NCBI RefSeq assembly: GCF_003265705.1
Contig: NW_020313005.1
Coordinates: 16,622,109-16,686,108 of the forward strand
Source: Callorhinus ursinus
Lineage: Eukaryota; Chordata; Mammalia; Carnivora; Otariidae
Length of the DNA stretch: 64,000 nt
Direction: 5' to 3'
Shown: piece after piece, positions 1 to 10,900 of the stretch
How the letters are laid out: every line of letters begins with the position of its first letter
Position numbering within the stretch: position 1 is the first letter of the stretch
Position numbers and translations under genes: made by a program
The notes under the pieces: model-generated
Database searches by the model: none
What the model was told of the DNA's origin: nothing
The model's input: only the letters and a program-made list of their open reading frames with translations

Positions 1-1666
1 GAGATGCTGTGCCTGTGAATCTGAAAGATGGAGGAGGTGAAGGACGGTGGCATGAGATAGGGGGCAGCAGAGCTGTGGCCACTAGGTGACCATGACCAAC
101 TGCCCCCAGCTTCAAGTTTGTATCATTCCCAAGCTGTCAAGTGTTCTTAAAGATTCCCCAATGTGTCCACTATATGGGTGATGCAGGGTTATCCCCTGAC
201 CACAAAGATACTGCCCCAAAGTTGATCAGACAATTTTGCATTATAGGACAGCCTATTATGTAGCCAGTTGTATGTGTCCCTATTAAGGATAAAGCCAGAA
301 GAAATGGAATGAAATTGTGGCATGAAAAATTTATGCTAGCCATGAGGAGCAATCCCAATGTCAGGCAAATAACGTGCAAGCATCCAGTTGTAGAATGTCC
401 TTCCCTTTTATCTCTTTCTCAGTTAACTGAACTGCTAAGAGGTAAGATGGACCAGGTCACCCCCTTAGTTCCTGTTACCCCATTCATAATATCAGATTTT
501 CTCTACAGTTATGTAACATTTGCATTTTTGCCATTGTGTGTTAATAAAATCACTTACAACTTTCACAGAAGATGGAGCCTACAGTTCACATATATACATA
601 TACTACTGCTTCTGGTAAACAGTTCCGTATGTTCAAAACATATTTCTTAGCAACTCTACAACAAGAAATTGTCCCTTGTAAATTGAAGTCAAAGTCAACT
701 TTGAACTAACTGAATCAAATCGTCATTCAGACTTAAGCATCATCATCATTTTCTTAAAATAATTATGTACAGTTATGCAATTGTCATTGTTTTTGGTATT
801 TTGCATTGCTTCTATTTAGATTATGAAACTTCTGAATTACTTCATTGTGATATTCATAGCTTTCCTAGTATACTCAGACATACAGATACCCGTTTTATTG
901 ACTTGCAGTACAGTCTGCAAATAAACACAGAGGCATGATTTTAGCACCAAGAATAGTCCGCCTCTGGCTCGCTCCACGGCTATATGCCAGTGAAGGCTGT
1001 GAACAGCTATACTATTGTGTTGCCAATTCAGTTATGTTGCAGTATTTAAGAAAGTGGAGAAATACTACTAATGGTGATACACTTTAAAGCACCTTTTCAG
1101 CTCTAAAAGTCTCTTGAGGCAATGCACTGATACTCTTTCAGTTGAAACAAAGATCTGAAGGTCCTTATTATTTAAGACTTTTAAATAAGCCAGATTTACC
1201 AATGTCAAATTACTGGTGAGTCATTTGACCCCATATTTATTTCTAATTTCCACAAGCTGTTGGTAAGAGCTGCCATAAATCAGGTTGCCATTGATCTTGG
1301 CTCCCACTCTTGTAATTCTAAGATGAACTGCTTATGATGAACAGAAAAAGATTGCCACTCTGAAGAGAATGCTTGCAGTAAGAGTCCCCAGGATGCCCTG
1401 TGGACATGCGTGGGTGCGGTCATTCAGAGAATACGGGAGTCAGCCACCTATGCACTTATGTGGAGCAGAGGGGGACCACGAGGTGAACATATACATCTGG
1501 AAATCCGAGTGTGGAGAGCAGTGAAATTTGGCCTTAGAGGAGGCATTAGGGAAAATGATAAGCACGGCTGTAATAGACAATCACTTAAAACTATTGATTT
1601 AATTAAATGTAACTACATATCCATGTGCAGAGCACTTAAATGATTCTTGTAGTCAGACCTCCTATA
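1..1666. other. Unique non-coding sequence, no gene recognised
   Basis: AT-rich mammalian DNA with no repeat that I recognise and no reading frame resembling a known protein. The longest frame here (309-650, 113 codons, plus) has no family resemblance and looks like a chance frame. It ends at the first of two LINE insertions. Confidence 0.6.
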
Positions 1667-2054
1667 CGTCATGGTATTTCTTTTTTGTTAATATATTTAT
1701 TTTATTTTATTTTATTATGTTATGTTAGTCACCATACATTACATCATTAGTTTTTGATGTAGTGATCCACGATTCATTGTTTGCATATAACACCCAGTGC
1801 CCCATGCAGTACGTGCCCTCCTTAATACCCATCACAGGGCTAACCCCCCCACCCCCCTCCCCTCTAACACCATCAGTTTGTTTCTCGGAGTCCATAGTCT
1901 CTCATGCTTGGTCTCCCCCTCCGATTTCTCCCCCTTCATTTTTTCCTTCTTACTATCTTTTTTTTTCTTAACATGTAATATATTATTTGTTTCAGAGGCA
2001 CAGGTCTATGATTCATCAGTCTTACACAATTCACAGCACTCACCGTCATGGTAT
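1667..2054 (-). mobile_element. 5'-truncated L1 3' end with 11-bp target-site duplication
   Basis: A minus-strand LINE-1 fragment holding only the 3' untranslated region, about 366 bases (1678-2043). Its low-coordinate end is a T-rich/TTTTA run, the complement of the poly(A) tail. It then reads through the carnivore L1 3'-end phrases (CACCATACATTACATCATTA, then the pyrimidine-rich CCCCCACCCCCCTCC block) and stops abruptly after CACAGCACTCACC. The flanks carry an exact direct repeat, CGTCATGGTAT, at 1667-1677 and 2044-2054. That is the expected target-site duplication of target-primed reverse transcription, so both insertion boundaries are well fixed. It has no coding capacity. The same 3' UTR occurs in the two larger L1 copies of this window. 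Confidence 0.88.
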
Positions 2055-2266
2055 CTATGTGAGTTCCCCCTCTGCCTACTAGCCAGGGGGAAGGCTCTTC
2101 TATCTCCCACAGGCTTTGCCTATTTCGACACCCAATGGAAGTGCGTCTGAGCCAGTCATCCTTTTCTGAATTTGGCATCCTTGGGTTGCTGTGGTAGTCC
2201 TTGGAGGGGAGTGAGGAGAAGCCCATAGTCTGGGGAACACTATAATAATTAGCTTTCCTTGAGTTC
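2055..2266. other. Unique spacer between two L1 insertions
   Basis: About 210 bases of non-L1 sequence separate two independent minus-strand L1 insertions. No gene or repeat is recognised. This spacer shows that the neighbouring L1 3' ends are separate events and not one element broken by a rearrangement. Confidence 0.6.
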
Positions 2267-4958
2267 TTTTTTTTTTATGTTATGTTAATCACCATACATT
2301 ACATTAGTTTTCGATGTAGTGTTCCATGATTCATTGTTTGCATATAAAACCCAGTGCTACATTCAATGTGCCCTCTTTAATACCCATCACCAGGCTAACC
2401 CATCCCCCCATCCCCCTCCCCTCTAGAACCCTCAGTTTGTTTCTCAGAGTCCATAGTCTCTCATGGTTTGTCTCCCTCTCTGATTTCCTTCCTTCATTTT
2501 TCCCTTCTTCCTATCTTCTTCTTTTTTTTTTTTAACATATAATGTATTGTTTCAGAGGTACAGGTCTGTGATTAAACAGTCTTACACAATTCACAGCACT
2601 CACCATAGCACATACCCTCCCCAATGTCTATCACCCAGCCAACCCATCCCTCCCACCCCCACCACACCAGCAACCCTCAGTTTGTTTCCTGAGATTAAGA
2701 ATTCCTCATATCAGTGAGATCATATGATATATGTCTTTCTCTGATTGACTTATTTCACTCAGCATAGTACCATCCAGTTCCATCCACGTCATTGCAAATG
2801 GCAAGATTTCATTCTTTCTGATGGCTGCATAATATTCCATTGTGTATAGATACCACATCTTCTTTATCCATTCATCTGTCAGTGGATATCGTGGCTCTTT
2901 CCATAGTTTGACTATTGCAGATATTGCTGCTATAAATGTCGGGGTGCATGTACCACTTTGGATCACTACCTTTGTATCTTTGGGGTAAATACCCAGTATT
3001 GCAATTGCTGGATTGTATGGTAGCTCTATTTTCAACTTTTTGAGGAACCTCCATACTGTTTTCCGGAGTGGCTACACCAGCTTGCATTCCGACCAAGAGT
3101 GTAGGAGGGTTCATCCCCACCAACATCTGTCGTTTCCTGACTTGTTAATTTTAGCCATTCTGACTGGTGTGAGGTGGTATCTTGTTGAGGTTTTGATTTA
3201 GATTTCCCTGATGGCGAGCAATGTTGAGCACTTTTTCATGTGTCTGTTGGCCATTTGGATGTCTTCTTTGGAAAAATGTCTGTTCATGTCTTCTGCCCAT
3301 TTCTTGATTGGATCATTTGTTCTGTGGGTGTTGAGTTTGATAATCTTTATACATTTTGGATACTAGCCCTTCATCTGATATGTCATTTGCAAATATCTCC
3401 CATTCTGTCAGTTGTCTTTTGGTTTTGTGGACTGTTTCTTTTGCTGTGCAAAAGCTTTTTATCTTGATGAGATCCCAATCGTTCATTTTTGCCCTTGCTT
3501 CCCTTGCCTTTGACGATGTTTCTAGGAAGAAGTTGCTGTGACTGAGGTCAAAGAGGTTGCTGCCTGTCTTCTCCTTTAGAATTTTGATGGACTCCTGTCT
3601 CACATTTAGGTCTTTCAACCATTTATGAATCTATTTTTGTGTGTGGCATAAGGAAATGGTCCAGTTTCATTCTTCTGCATGTGGCTGTCCAATTTTCCCA
3701 ACACTATTTGTTGAAGAGACTGTCTTTGTTCCATTGGACATTCTTTCCTGCTTTGTTGAAGATTAGTTGACCATAGAGTTGAGGGTCCATTTCTGGGCCC
3801 TCTATTCTGTTCCATTGATCTATGTGTCTCTTTCTGTGCCAGTACCATACGGTCTTGATGATGACAGCTTTGTAATAGAGCTTGAAGTCCGGACTTGTAA
3901 TGCCACTGGCTTTGCTTTGCTTTCTCAACATTCCTCTGGCTATTCGGGGTCTTTTCTGGTTCCATACAAATTTTAGGATTATTTGTTCCATTTCTTTGAA
4001 AAAAGTGGATGGTATTTTGATAGGGACTTCATTAAATGTGTAGATTGCTCTAGGTGGCATTGACATCTTCACAATATTTGTTCTTCCAATCCATGAACAT
4101 GGAACGGTTTTCCATTTCTTTGTGTCTTCCTCAATTTCTTTCACGAGTATTTTATAGTTTTCTGAGGACAGATTCTTTGCTCTTTGCTTAGAGTTATTCC
4201 TAGGTATCTTATGGTTTTGGGTGCAGTTGTAAATGGGATTGACTCCTTAATTTCTCTGTCTTCTGTCTTGTTGTTGGTGTATAGGAATGCCACTGATTTC
4301 TGTGCATTGATTTTATATCCTGCCACTTTACTGAATTGCTGTATGAGTTCTAGCAATTTTGGGGTGGCGTCTTTTGGGTTTTCCACATAAAGTATCATAT
4401 CATCTGCAAAGAGTGAGAGTTTGACTTCTTTGCTGATTTGGATGCCTTTGATTTCTTTTGTCTGATTGATTTGATTTGTCTGATTGTTGTGGCTAGGACT
4501 TCTAGTACTATGGTGAATAGCAGTGGTGATAGTGGACATCCCTGCTGTGTTCCTGACCTTAGGGGGAAAGCTCTCAGGTTTCCCCATTGAGAGTGATATT
4601 TGCTGTGGGTTTTTCATAGATGGCTTTTTTTGATACTGATGTATGTACCCTCTATCACTATATTCTGAAGAGTTTTGATCAAGAAAGATGCTGTACTTTG
4701 TCATATGCTTATTCTGCATCTACTGAGAGGATCATATGGTTCTTGTTCTTTCTTTTATTAATGTATTGTATCACATTGATTGATTTGCAGATGTTGAACC
4801 AACCTTGCAGCCCAGGAATAAGTCCCATTTGGTCATGGTGAATAATCCTTTTAATGTACTGTTGGATCCTATTGGCTAGTATTTTGGTGAGAATTTTTGC
4901 ATCCATATTCATTCGGGATATTGGTCTGTAATTCTCCTTTTTGATGGGGTGTTTGTCT
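2267..4958 (-). mobile_element. 5'-truncated carnivore L1, 3' UTR plus 3' two-thirds of ORF2
   Basis: LINE-1 copy of about 2.7 kb on the minus strand. A poly(T) run at 2267-2276 marks the poly(A) tail. The 3' UTR covers roughly 2277-2705 and ORF2 sequence runs from 2706 to the truncation point near 4958. There it leaves the L1 consensus (GGGGTGTTTGTCT, then AAGTTATTC) in the segment coding for the start of the reverse transcriptase. It has the same order and closely similar sequence as 25938-28550, at visible divergence. A possible degenerate target duplication is TTGAGTTCTT on the left against TAAGTTATTCT on the right; this is weak. The element is 5'-truncated and cannot move itself. Confidence 0.9.
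2706..4958 (-). pseudogene. L1 ORF2 fragment: reverse transcriptase and C-terminal part, broken
   Basis: Decayed coding sequence of the LINE-1 ORF2 protein, the endonuclease/reverse transcriptase that copies L1 RNA into genomic DNA. Only the part from early reverse transcriptase to the C-terminus remains; the endonuclease domain is absent because the copy is 5'-truncated. Recognisable blocks in translation order are the segment with [19 protein letters not shown] (about 4910-4790), the catalytic FADDMILY motif (FADD codons 4410-4399), the segment [20 protein letters not shown] (about 4090-4030), and the C-terminal stretch ending YYAAIRKNEILPF and SEKDIYHMISLI (to 2706). These blocks lie in several frames interrupted by stops and shifts, and short duplications are visible near 4457-4487 (TGTCTGATTG repeated). 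It is a dead pseudogene and its strand agrees with the element. Confidence 0.9.
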
Positions 4959-6310
4959 AAGTTATTCTAAGACAGTCACTGTGCTCTTTGCTTTCACTGA
5001 ATGCTCACAGCATCTTTGTGAGAAATGTATAAGGAAAGGAGGACTTTTCTGTTTTGATGGGAACAGGAGAAAGAATGATTGTGATAAGGAAGAACAGAAT
5101 TAGGAATCAGATTCTGCTTATTACTCTATGCATAAAAAACTACAGGGGGGAGGGAGCCAGGTCACTTGCTCCCTCTGAGCCACAGAGCCTTGAGGTGGTG
5201 TCTGCTTGGCAGTGTATAGCCTGTATCTTGGTGCAAGTAGGTGTCCTTAAGCAGAACACAGAGCTCTGGAAATTTGGCTAAAAAGCAAATTGCCATAAAT
5301 GAATGCTATTTTCTATTAATTCCCATTACATAATTTGGGATTCATTTTGATTAGGAAAAACTCCTCAAACGTATTTTTGGCGAGGAAGGAGTTAGGTGGT
5401 GGTAAGCTGTATGCTTCAGGATATTTATTTGTCGTTCCCTTTCCATGGCAACATGTGTGGCCTTTAATTGATTCTACTGTTGGGTTCAGGGATTTTAGGC
5501 TGCCTTGCCTCATCTCAGCCCAGATGCTTGGAGAAACCCATGTTTTAACACTTCTGCTTTCAAGAAAGCCTCAGCTAAGCAAATGGTTCTGGAATCCAAG
5601 TGCAAGTTGTGGAGCTTGAGTTGCATAAGCTCTCTGGGTGTTTTTTATGCATCTGGAAAATGGAAATCAAACCAGTTCACAGTCCATGGCCTCTTGTAAA
5701 ATGCTTCGTCTACTACTTTCTTTTGCTGAGTTTATTCTGTTAATTTTGTGGTCTGTCAGGTCTTTGATATTCTTCTGAGGAAAGGTGCCAGAAAAACAGA
5801 GTTCCATAAATATCACTTGTTATTGTTCAGGTACTCTGCTTCCTTCCTTTTGTTATCTTACTGATTATGGGGTTGGATTGTAGTGAATATAAGCTCTACT
5901 TCACAACAGGTATTTGTTAAGTTCATGAGTCTATACGTGGTATACCTGTGGGCTGCAGAATCCTACCTCATTTGTGGCTTCAGCCATCTAGTACACTGTG
6001 CTTGTGTGAACATCTCTAATTTTCAAAGAGCTATGTAAACTAGAAATGACAGTATTCAAGCACATCAACTCTATCAATGAAAAATTTTACACATAAACCT
6101 GACTGAGAAAGAGTCATCTTCACACTTAGTTTTTCTGGTACTTTTTAAAGTTTCAATCTACACCCAAGAACATAGGATGAGAGCAATAAAATTTTTAGTC
6201 TCTCACTGTTCACTCTGGTTACAAAGATAGCACAAAGAAACTTGCTGTAAGCATTATTTTCTTCTGTGACTCTACTCTGCAACTTTTCTCCATCTCAACA
6301 GTGTTCTCTT
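4959..6310. other. Unique non-coding sequence
   Basis: No gene is recognised. Frames here are short and have no family resemblance. The sequence just after the L1 boundary (about 4975-5045) has a faint resemblance to MIR/L2 relics but is too short to call. Confidence 0.5.
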
Positions 6311-6314
6311 CTTT

Positions 6315-6370
<56 letters not shown>

Positions 6371-6383
6371 TNNNNNNNNNNTT

Positions 6384-6427
<44 letters not shown>

Positions 6428-6429
6428 TT
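6311..6429. repeat. (TTTC)n microsatellite interrupted by assembly gap
   Basis: A nearly pure TTTC tetranucleotide tract (GAAA on the other strand) on both sides of a run of ten N (6372-6381). Open frames across it (poly FFLS or KERK) are artefacts of the repeat. The true length is unknown because the gap lies inside the tract. Such homopurine/homopyrimidine mirror repeats are highly variable in length and hard to assemble. Confidence 0.97.
6372..6381. other. Assembly gap (10 N)
   Basis: Ten undetermined bases in the TTTC microsatellite. A round-number run suggests a placeholder and not a measured length. Coordinates beyond this point may therefore be offset from the real chromosome. Confidence 0.98.
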
Positions 6430-8680
6430 GGCTTTTGCATACTTTCTAGAGTTCTCTTCTTCTACATATTTCAATCTGCTCTCTGACCAATAATTTATGC
6501 TAAATTGTAAATGACTGATGTCAGTTTATTGATAACATGCCATCAATAACAGATCAAGGTCAATCTTGGAACATAAATGGTGGCACATTTCCTAAAAGCT
6601 TCATTCAGTACCATACAGGATTCAAATATCCATTGTGATGCAAGTTATTAATAGGATCCAGGTGTTCATTGTTTTCCTGCTCGACTTTCTAGTTCTATTA
6701 TTTAGCGAAATACTAAAGAACCAACAGGCTAACTGCAATGAACAGCAGACTCAGCAATCAACAATCATGAAACCATCCAGTTTATCATTTGCATTCTGTT
6801 AGGTAGTAGGTAGTTGAAGGTGGAGACTGTGTGATAAGGCATATTTTTGTTAGAGTTCTCTCTTCTTGTGCCATATGTATGATTGCCTCCTGGTAACAAA
6901 ATTGGTTCTACATGCTTAAATACTTTCCAAGTGCCACTTTCCCCTTATGCCAACTTCCATTTCTGTGTCTTAATTGTTTTTCCTGTGCACCGGAAGGCCT
7001 CACATTTTCCCTCTTTTGCTCCAACTTCATTATCCAAAAACAGACGTCAGTGTATTTATTTTTGGGTTGCATTTTCTTTTTCTTTCTTTCTTTGCTAACT
7101 TCTAAATATTTAGTTATTTGTGAATGCTTCAGAACAAAAATCAGACCAGGTCATCCAATATTTAGGTATCTCCAATAGTAATCAATATCCAAACATACTC
7201 CTTTCACAAGAGGTGTTATTCAGTGGAAGAGCTGGATATTCTGGTACGTTGGCAAATTATCTAATCATTCCTAAGCTGCTTATGGTTTAGTAGTATTAGA
7301 GACAGAAAGCGCTTTGGGTGATCTTTCCTAATTAAATTTATTTAAGTGAATTTTTATTGCTCCATTCCAATGTGTATCATCGCATTCCTTCAACTTGTGA
7401 GAATATATCTAATCAGCTCGATTCACAAGGATTTAGATTCAGAGGACAGGTTGAAATTTTCATATTATCCCAAGGACTAGAGAGCAAGGGGCTCTGCATT
7501 CTGTGAAATTTCAGAAATATTATAACACATATTTTAAACCAAATGTAGCAGTTACTATTGAGTCCGACAAAGGTGACATGTGATGTTCTTTTCATATGAC
7601 ATGTGAAATTCTTCCCATATACTGTTTACCTGGATTAGCCTTGCCTATTGTCCTGTCCTGCACCTTTTAGTACCTCCGTGAATTACACACTGTGTTCAAA
7701 GTCCAGCACAAGGCCTGACTCTTTATGAAGCTATTAATAATTATCTTAGCACACAGAGGACTGTCCCTTGTCTTAATTTTTCTGGTACTTATTGTCGATG
7801 TCATATAATTTAGCACAATAAAGCCTTGCATTGCCCTTTGATTGAAGTCTTCCATGTATTTCCAAACCTTTCATATCCCCAGCAAAATTGTACATAGATC
7901 TAAAAACTGTAGAATAGATTTTATGTTTTCTTGCTTTGTTCCAGTGCTTAGTATATAGTGATTTATACTCATGCATATTTGTTACTTGATTCATGTAACT
8001 GCTGGCTATTTTATTGGCTGGAATTATATTAACTTATTTTTTTAAAAAATGCATACTCATGCTATTTCATATATACTCAGTGCCCATATTAAATTGCTTC
8101 CTGATTGATTGTCCCCCCCCACACACACACACACACATAAATACACACAAACAAGCAGATATTTACTCTGAGGGAGTCCATGTACATTATCTTAGCAGTG
8201 TGTCAAGGATCATTTTAAATGGACCTTCCAGCTTCCCTCTTCCATTCTCACCAAATAAGTTTATGCAGGCATTTCCTCTGAAATAAACCCACAGAAGACT
8301 TAAAACCACATTTACCTAAACACCTGGAACAGGCCCCTTTTGCCTAACAAAACTGTTACCAATTTTGGAAAATCTGGTCTGGGATTAAGATCTTTATTCA
8401 CCTTCAGAGCAAACCTCAGGTTTTGAGTGAGGCCAACTTGAAAACCTCATCTTTAAGCAACAAATCTCTCTGAGCATGTTTTCTACTTCAGTTAACCAAA
8501 ATAGTTCCTTCTTTCTAAAATTCGTATAGAAAAAAGTTTGTGAGCGCATGCTTTCTAAAATGACAGAGCATTTTTCTTCTTTACTTCAAAAACTATACCC
8601 TGCTTGCTTACTACCCGCATGGCATTGTGTTATGTGGACTGCGGATGCTGCACGAAAGACTAAAACACCGCCTGTATCTG
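6430..8680. other. Unique non-coding sequence with a short CA repeat
   Basis: AT-rich sequence with no recognised gene or interspersed repeat. It contains C8 followed by a short (CA)n run at about 8113-8137. The frames present are short and have no known relatives. Confidence 0.5.
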
Positions 8681-8806
8681 GGGTGACCATATAGTCTATC
8701 TCCAAACTAGAACCATTTGGGGAGTGAAAGGGGAGCCCTTATAATTACACCAGGATGACAGGTGCAAACTGGGGCTGTCCAGGGAGATTCTGCTCTATGG
8801 TCACCC
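8681..8806. mobile_element. Short terminal-inverted-repeat DNA element (MITE-like)
   Basis: A 126-bp segment begins GGGTGACCATATAG and ends CTCTATGGTCACCC, so the termini are inverted repeats (GGGTGACCAT against ATGGTCACCC). This is the layout of a small non-autonomous DNA transposon with no coding capacity. I recall closely similar mammal-wide elements but cannot name the family with confidence. No clear target duplication is visible in the flanks. It lies almost directly against the MLT1 LTR that follows. Confidence 0.65.
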
Positions 8807-8814
8807 AATATTCT

Positions 8815-9296
8815 GTTTTAGTTTCTTATGGCTGCTGTACCAAATAATCGTAAACCTGGTGGGTTGAGACAATAGAAGTTTATTCTTTTACAATTCCAGA
8901 GAAGAGAAGTCCAAGATCGGTGATGCTAAGCTGAGATCATCGTGTTGGCAGGGCTGTGCTCTCCAGAGAATACAGGGGAGGGTCTGTCTGTTGCGTCTTC
9001 CAGCTTCTGGTGACAGTCAGCCTCCCAGGGCTTGTGACTACATCGCTCCACTCTCTGCCTCTGTGGTCACACAGCTTCTTCCTCTTTCATCTTCATGAAA
9101 TCTCCCTGTCCCTCCTTCTTAGAAGGAAATTGGGAGGGCATTTAGGGCCCACCAGGATAATTCCAGATCCTCACTCCATCTCAAAATCCTTAACTTAATC
9201 ACATCTGTGAAGACCCTTTTTTGTTTCTATAAGACATGTTTATAAGTTGCAGGGATTAGGACCTGACATATTCAGAAGCCGTTTGTCTGCTTACCA
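8815..9296 (+). mobile_element. MLT1-type LTR relic (ERVL-MaLR)
   Basis: An old solo-LTR-like sequence. Phrases typical of the MLT1 consensus occur in order: TTAGTTTCTTATGGCTGCTG, CTGGTGGGTTGAGACAATAG, AAGTTTATTC, GTCCAAGATC, TTCCAGCTTCTGGTGACAG, AGGGCCCACC, and TTAACTTAATCACATCTGTG followed by AAGACCC. MLT1 elements are ancient non-autonomous retrovirus-like LTR transposons shared by most mammals. No internal region or coding sequence is present, and the copy is degenerate. Confidence 0.75.
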
Positions 9297-9649
9297 CACC
9301 ATCTCTGCCCTTAACGTGTTTCTGTTGTCACCAAGAGTAAAAGAACACACTTAAGGAATTAGAAAATGTATCAGGAGTATTCATGACTCAGTGCCACATG
9401 AATGGTGTGGACAGTATTGTGCTGTAGAAGAAACAGAAACGGGGTAGTCTTACCCTTAAAGAATAGACAGAATTTGGAAAGATGTGGGAGAATAATGGCA
9501 GGCAGATAGCCTGAGCAGCTGATTGGAGGCAGGGAAGAGGACAAAGGTTTGGGAGACATGTCTTAAAAGCAGAGGTCATGGTAGGAGCAGTGGAATTAAG
9601 CTCGAGAGTGAGCCTGACAGCCTATGCCAAACAAGTCCCCCACATCCTC

Positions 9650-9965
9650 CTACCTTATTTATTCTAGCACTCCTCTCCAGCCTCCCAGTCAGCTCATCCT
9701 CTTTAAAACTCCATGATTCATCTTTTTTTTTTTCCCTTCCAGAATTCTTGTAACTTTGCCTCCACAGCCTGAGTCCCACTCACCCTGTCCTGCCTGCCAG
9801 GATGATTTTTACACCTCAGCCCCACTGTTCTTACTACTTTGCATTGCAAACATTTTGTACAAGACTGGACCATGCCATGTGTGTCTTGGTCTCTCTAGTA
9901 CTTAATTACCACAGGTTGTAATTTAGAGGAGGTGCTCAATGAATGCTTTTTGAGTGAATGGGTAT
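9650..9965 (+). repeat. L2 LINE 3'-end relic (probable)
   Basis: Ancient L2-like sequence on the plus strand. The best-preserved part is the end (9893-9958), where AGGAGGTGCTCAATGAATGC is followed by TTTTTGAGTGAATG, matching the L2 ending with its GAATGAATG tail. The upstream 200 bases fit the pyrimidine-rich L2 3' region only loosely. Non-coding. Confidence 0.5.
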
Positions 9966-10012
9966 ATAGATTCATACCAAGGACCCTGGGACTCCACTGA
10001 AGGTCTTCTTCA

Positions 10013-10068
10013 GTTAATTAATATTATTAATTATATTAATAATTATTATTAATATTATTAATGTAATA
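10013..10068. repeat. AT-only imperfect palindrome (TTAATATTA-rich)
   Basis: About 50 bases made almost only of TTAAT, TATTA and ATTAAT units. The tract reads similarly on both strands, so it is an imperfect inverted repeat able to extrude a cruciform or hairpin. It may be an ATT/TAA microsatellite that has mutated into a palindrome. Confidence 0.75.
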
Positions 10069-10439
10069 GCAGTGGTGGTGGTATTGGTTGTCAGGTAGTG
10101 ATCCCTTTTCTCTTCCACCAAAAATGAGTTTGGAATTCCTTCGGCACCATCTGGGTCACCCTTAATCTACTTAGAGGCAAATACCAAATCATCCTTCTTA
10201 GAAGCTATATACAGTATGTTCTTTCTAAAGATATCTGGAGGTGATGCAGATGATTTTCTTCTGTCAATTTCAAGTATGTTTTATCTTACTTCCTTCTTCG
10301 TGTTACCCATTTTCATAATCTACACATTTTCTCTTGCTCTGCCTTCTTGCTCTACTTCATTTTCCTTCAATTATGAAATAAGTGATTGGCTACCTGTTCT
10401 TGATAGCCCACAAATGATATTGGTTTCTGGTCGCTGTAA

Positions 10440-10900
10440 TTAAAGGTGACTTAAGTAGAAGAAATTAGGTGTCTGCTCATTAATAAGCAAGGTTATGTTC
10501 ATAAGCTGCTTTGCTACCGTCAAGCTCCTAAATCCAACCCCAATAGCTTTCCATTAAAGCAGGGGATTAACTATCAGTGCAGCACAATGGAAGGGACTAG
10601 AAGAACAGCTCCTTGGGTCCCAACAACAAATTACTTCTGAACCAAACCTCTGATTAATAGCTCCGGAGTTGCCTCTCTGCTTTGCATAATTAAGTTTCAT
10701 GGAGTGTTACAATTAACAGCCTTGCCATCACCCAGGTAGAAACAGCCACCATTTATTTGGCCAGCAGCATCAAAAAGTGCTGGGTGGTGAATAAGAAACA
10801 TTTGTAAGGGGATTAGGTGCTTTCTGGGTCATAAATTGGATAAGGCTATAATTACCTTCCAGTAAAAAGCTACAAACATGATGATCCCATGATATTATTC
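10440..10900. promoter_or_regulatory. Candidate conserved non-coding element with homeodomain-type motifs
   Basis: A repeat-free stretch with several homeodomain-like cores: ATTAATAA (about 10480), GATTAA (10564), GATTAAT (10652), TTTGCATAATTAAG (10681-10694, an octamer-like half next to TAATTA), CAATTAACAG (about 10710) and ATAATTACC (10848-10856). No long open frame, simple repeat or transposon lies within it. Clusters like this are typical of developmental enhancers, but AT-rich cores also arise by chance. Conservation cannot be judged from one genome, so this call is inference. Confidence 0.3.

Noticed and set aside
1762..2535. Proline/serine-rich plus-strand frames
   Set aside because: They are antisense to L1 3' UTR sequence and repeat in each L1 copy of the window.
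6219..6493. Frames encoding poly-KERK or poly-FFLS proteins
   Set aside because: They are translations of the TTTC/GAAA microsatellite and read through an assembly gap.
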